Source of the DNA: an uncultured Bacilli bacterium
GTDB lineage: Bacteria; Bacillota_I; Bacilli_A; RF39; UBA660
NCBI GenBank assembly: GCA_947630195.1
Contig: CANRGQ010000087.1
Coordinates: forward strand, 1 to 14,564
Length of the DNA: 14,564 nt
Direction of reading: 5' to 3'
Part shown: positions 14,531 through 14,564 of the stretch, in pieces
How positions within the stretch are numbered: position 1 is the stretch's first letter
How the letters are laid out: every line of letters begins with the position of its first letter
Translations under genes and position numbers: made by a program
Notes under the pieces: generated by a model
Told to the model about the DNA's origin: nothing
Databases searched by the model: none
What the model saw: the letters and a program-made list of their open reading frames with translations, nothing else

Positions 14531-14564
14531 TATTTATGTGATACGAGAGTTGAGGATTCTTTTC
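14497..14564. repeat. Perfect 68-bp palindrome at the window end
   Basis: The 34-base arm 14497-14530 (starting GAAAAGAATCCTCAACTCTC) is the exact reverse complement of 14531-14564, with no loop. The inner arm is coding sequence of the truncated LRR gene. The outer arm has no counterpart in the paralogues and puts a TAA in frame at 14534-14536. The centre lies in a naturally self-complementary AT stretch (ATAAATATATTTAT). This is most simply a fold-back artefact at a contig end. A real inversion junction or hairpin telomere is possible but less likely. Confidence 0.95.

Noticed and set aside
1..14564. Diversity-generating retroelement driving LRR variation
   Set aside because: No reverse transcriptase frame or template/variable repeat pair is seen. 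The differences between repeats are not limited to adenine positions.

Overview
The window is AT-rich DNA (roughly a quarter G+C by eye) with all genes on the minus strand, so transcription runs from high to low coordinates. TGG encodes Trp and TGA acts as a stop at two tight gene junctions, so this is the standard bacterial code rather than the mycoplasma one. Base composition, Lys/Asn/Ile-rich proteins, GGTGA-type ribosome binding sites and the protein families suggest an uncultured, low-GC, gut-type Bacillota of class Bacilli (RF39 or 'Mollicutes-like' lineages). That placement is inference.

From high to low coordinates: (1) a 5'-truncated leucine-rich-repeat (LRR) gene, 14530 to 13880, cut off by a perfect 68-bp palindrome at the window end; (2) LRR genes A (13875-12061), B (11977-10373) and C (10302-8434); (3) a 95-aa protein gene (8431-8144) and a 152-aa protein gene (8123-7665); (4) LRR genes D (7668-5191) and E (5136-3589); (5) a second, almost identical 95-aa gene (3527-3240) and a Sel1-repeat gene (3206-2598); (6) a decayed fragment of a third 95-aa gene (about 2592-2530); (7) two related 'GEYPQ / W-L-V-D' proteins (2451-949, and 937 running off the left edge), resembling DUF6273-like families.

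The six LRR genes form one paralogous tandem array. Each complete copy has a conserved N-terminal domain of about 330 residues with no signal peptide, then a 22-residue LRR (66 bp in DNA) of the BspA/TpLRR type, consensus xLxLPxLxxVGxxFLxxNxxL. Repeat number differs between copies: 12, 8, 12, 22, 8, and at least 6 in the truncated copy. The 95-aa gene follows an LRR gene twice, each time with a different third gene behind it, and the decayed third copy suggests the array grew by duplicating an [LRR, 95-aa, variable gene] cassette. Short gaps, stop/start overlaps and ribosome sites inside the preceding gene indicate operon-like expression, with extra promoters duplicated in front of B and C.

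No RNA genes, transposase, integrase, CRISPR array or reverse transcriptase was seen. No gene-free stretch exceeds about 150 bp. The main interest is the expanding cytoplasmic LRR paralogue array with its co-duplicated small partner.
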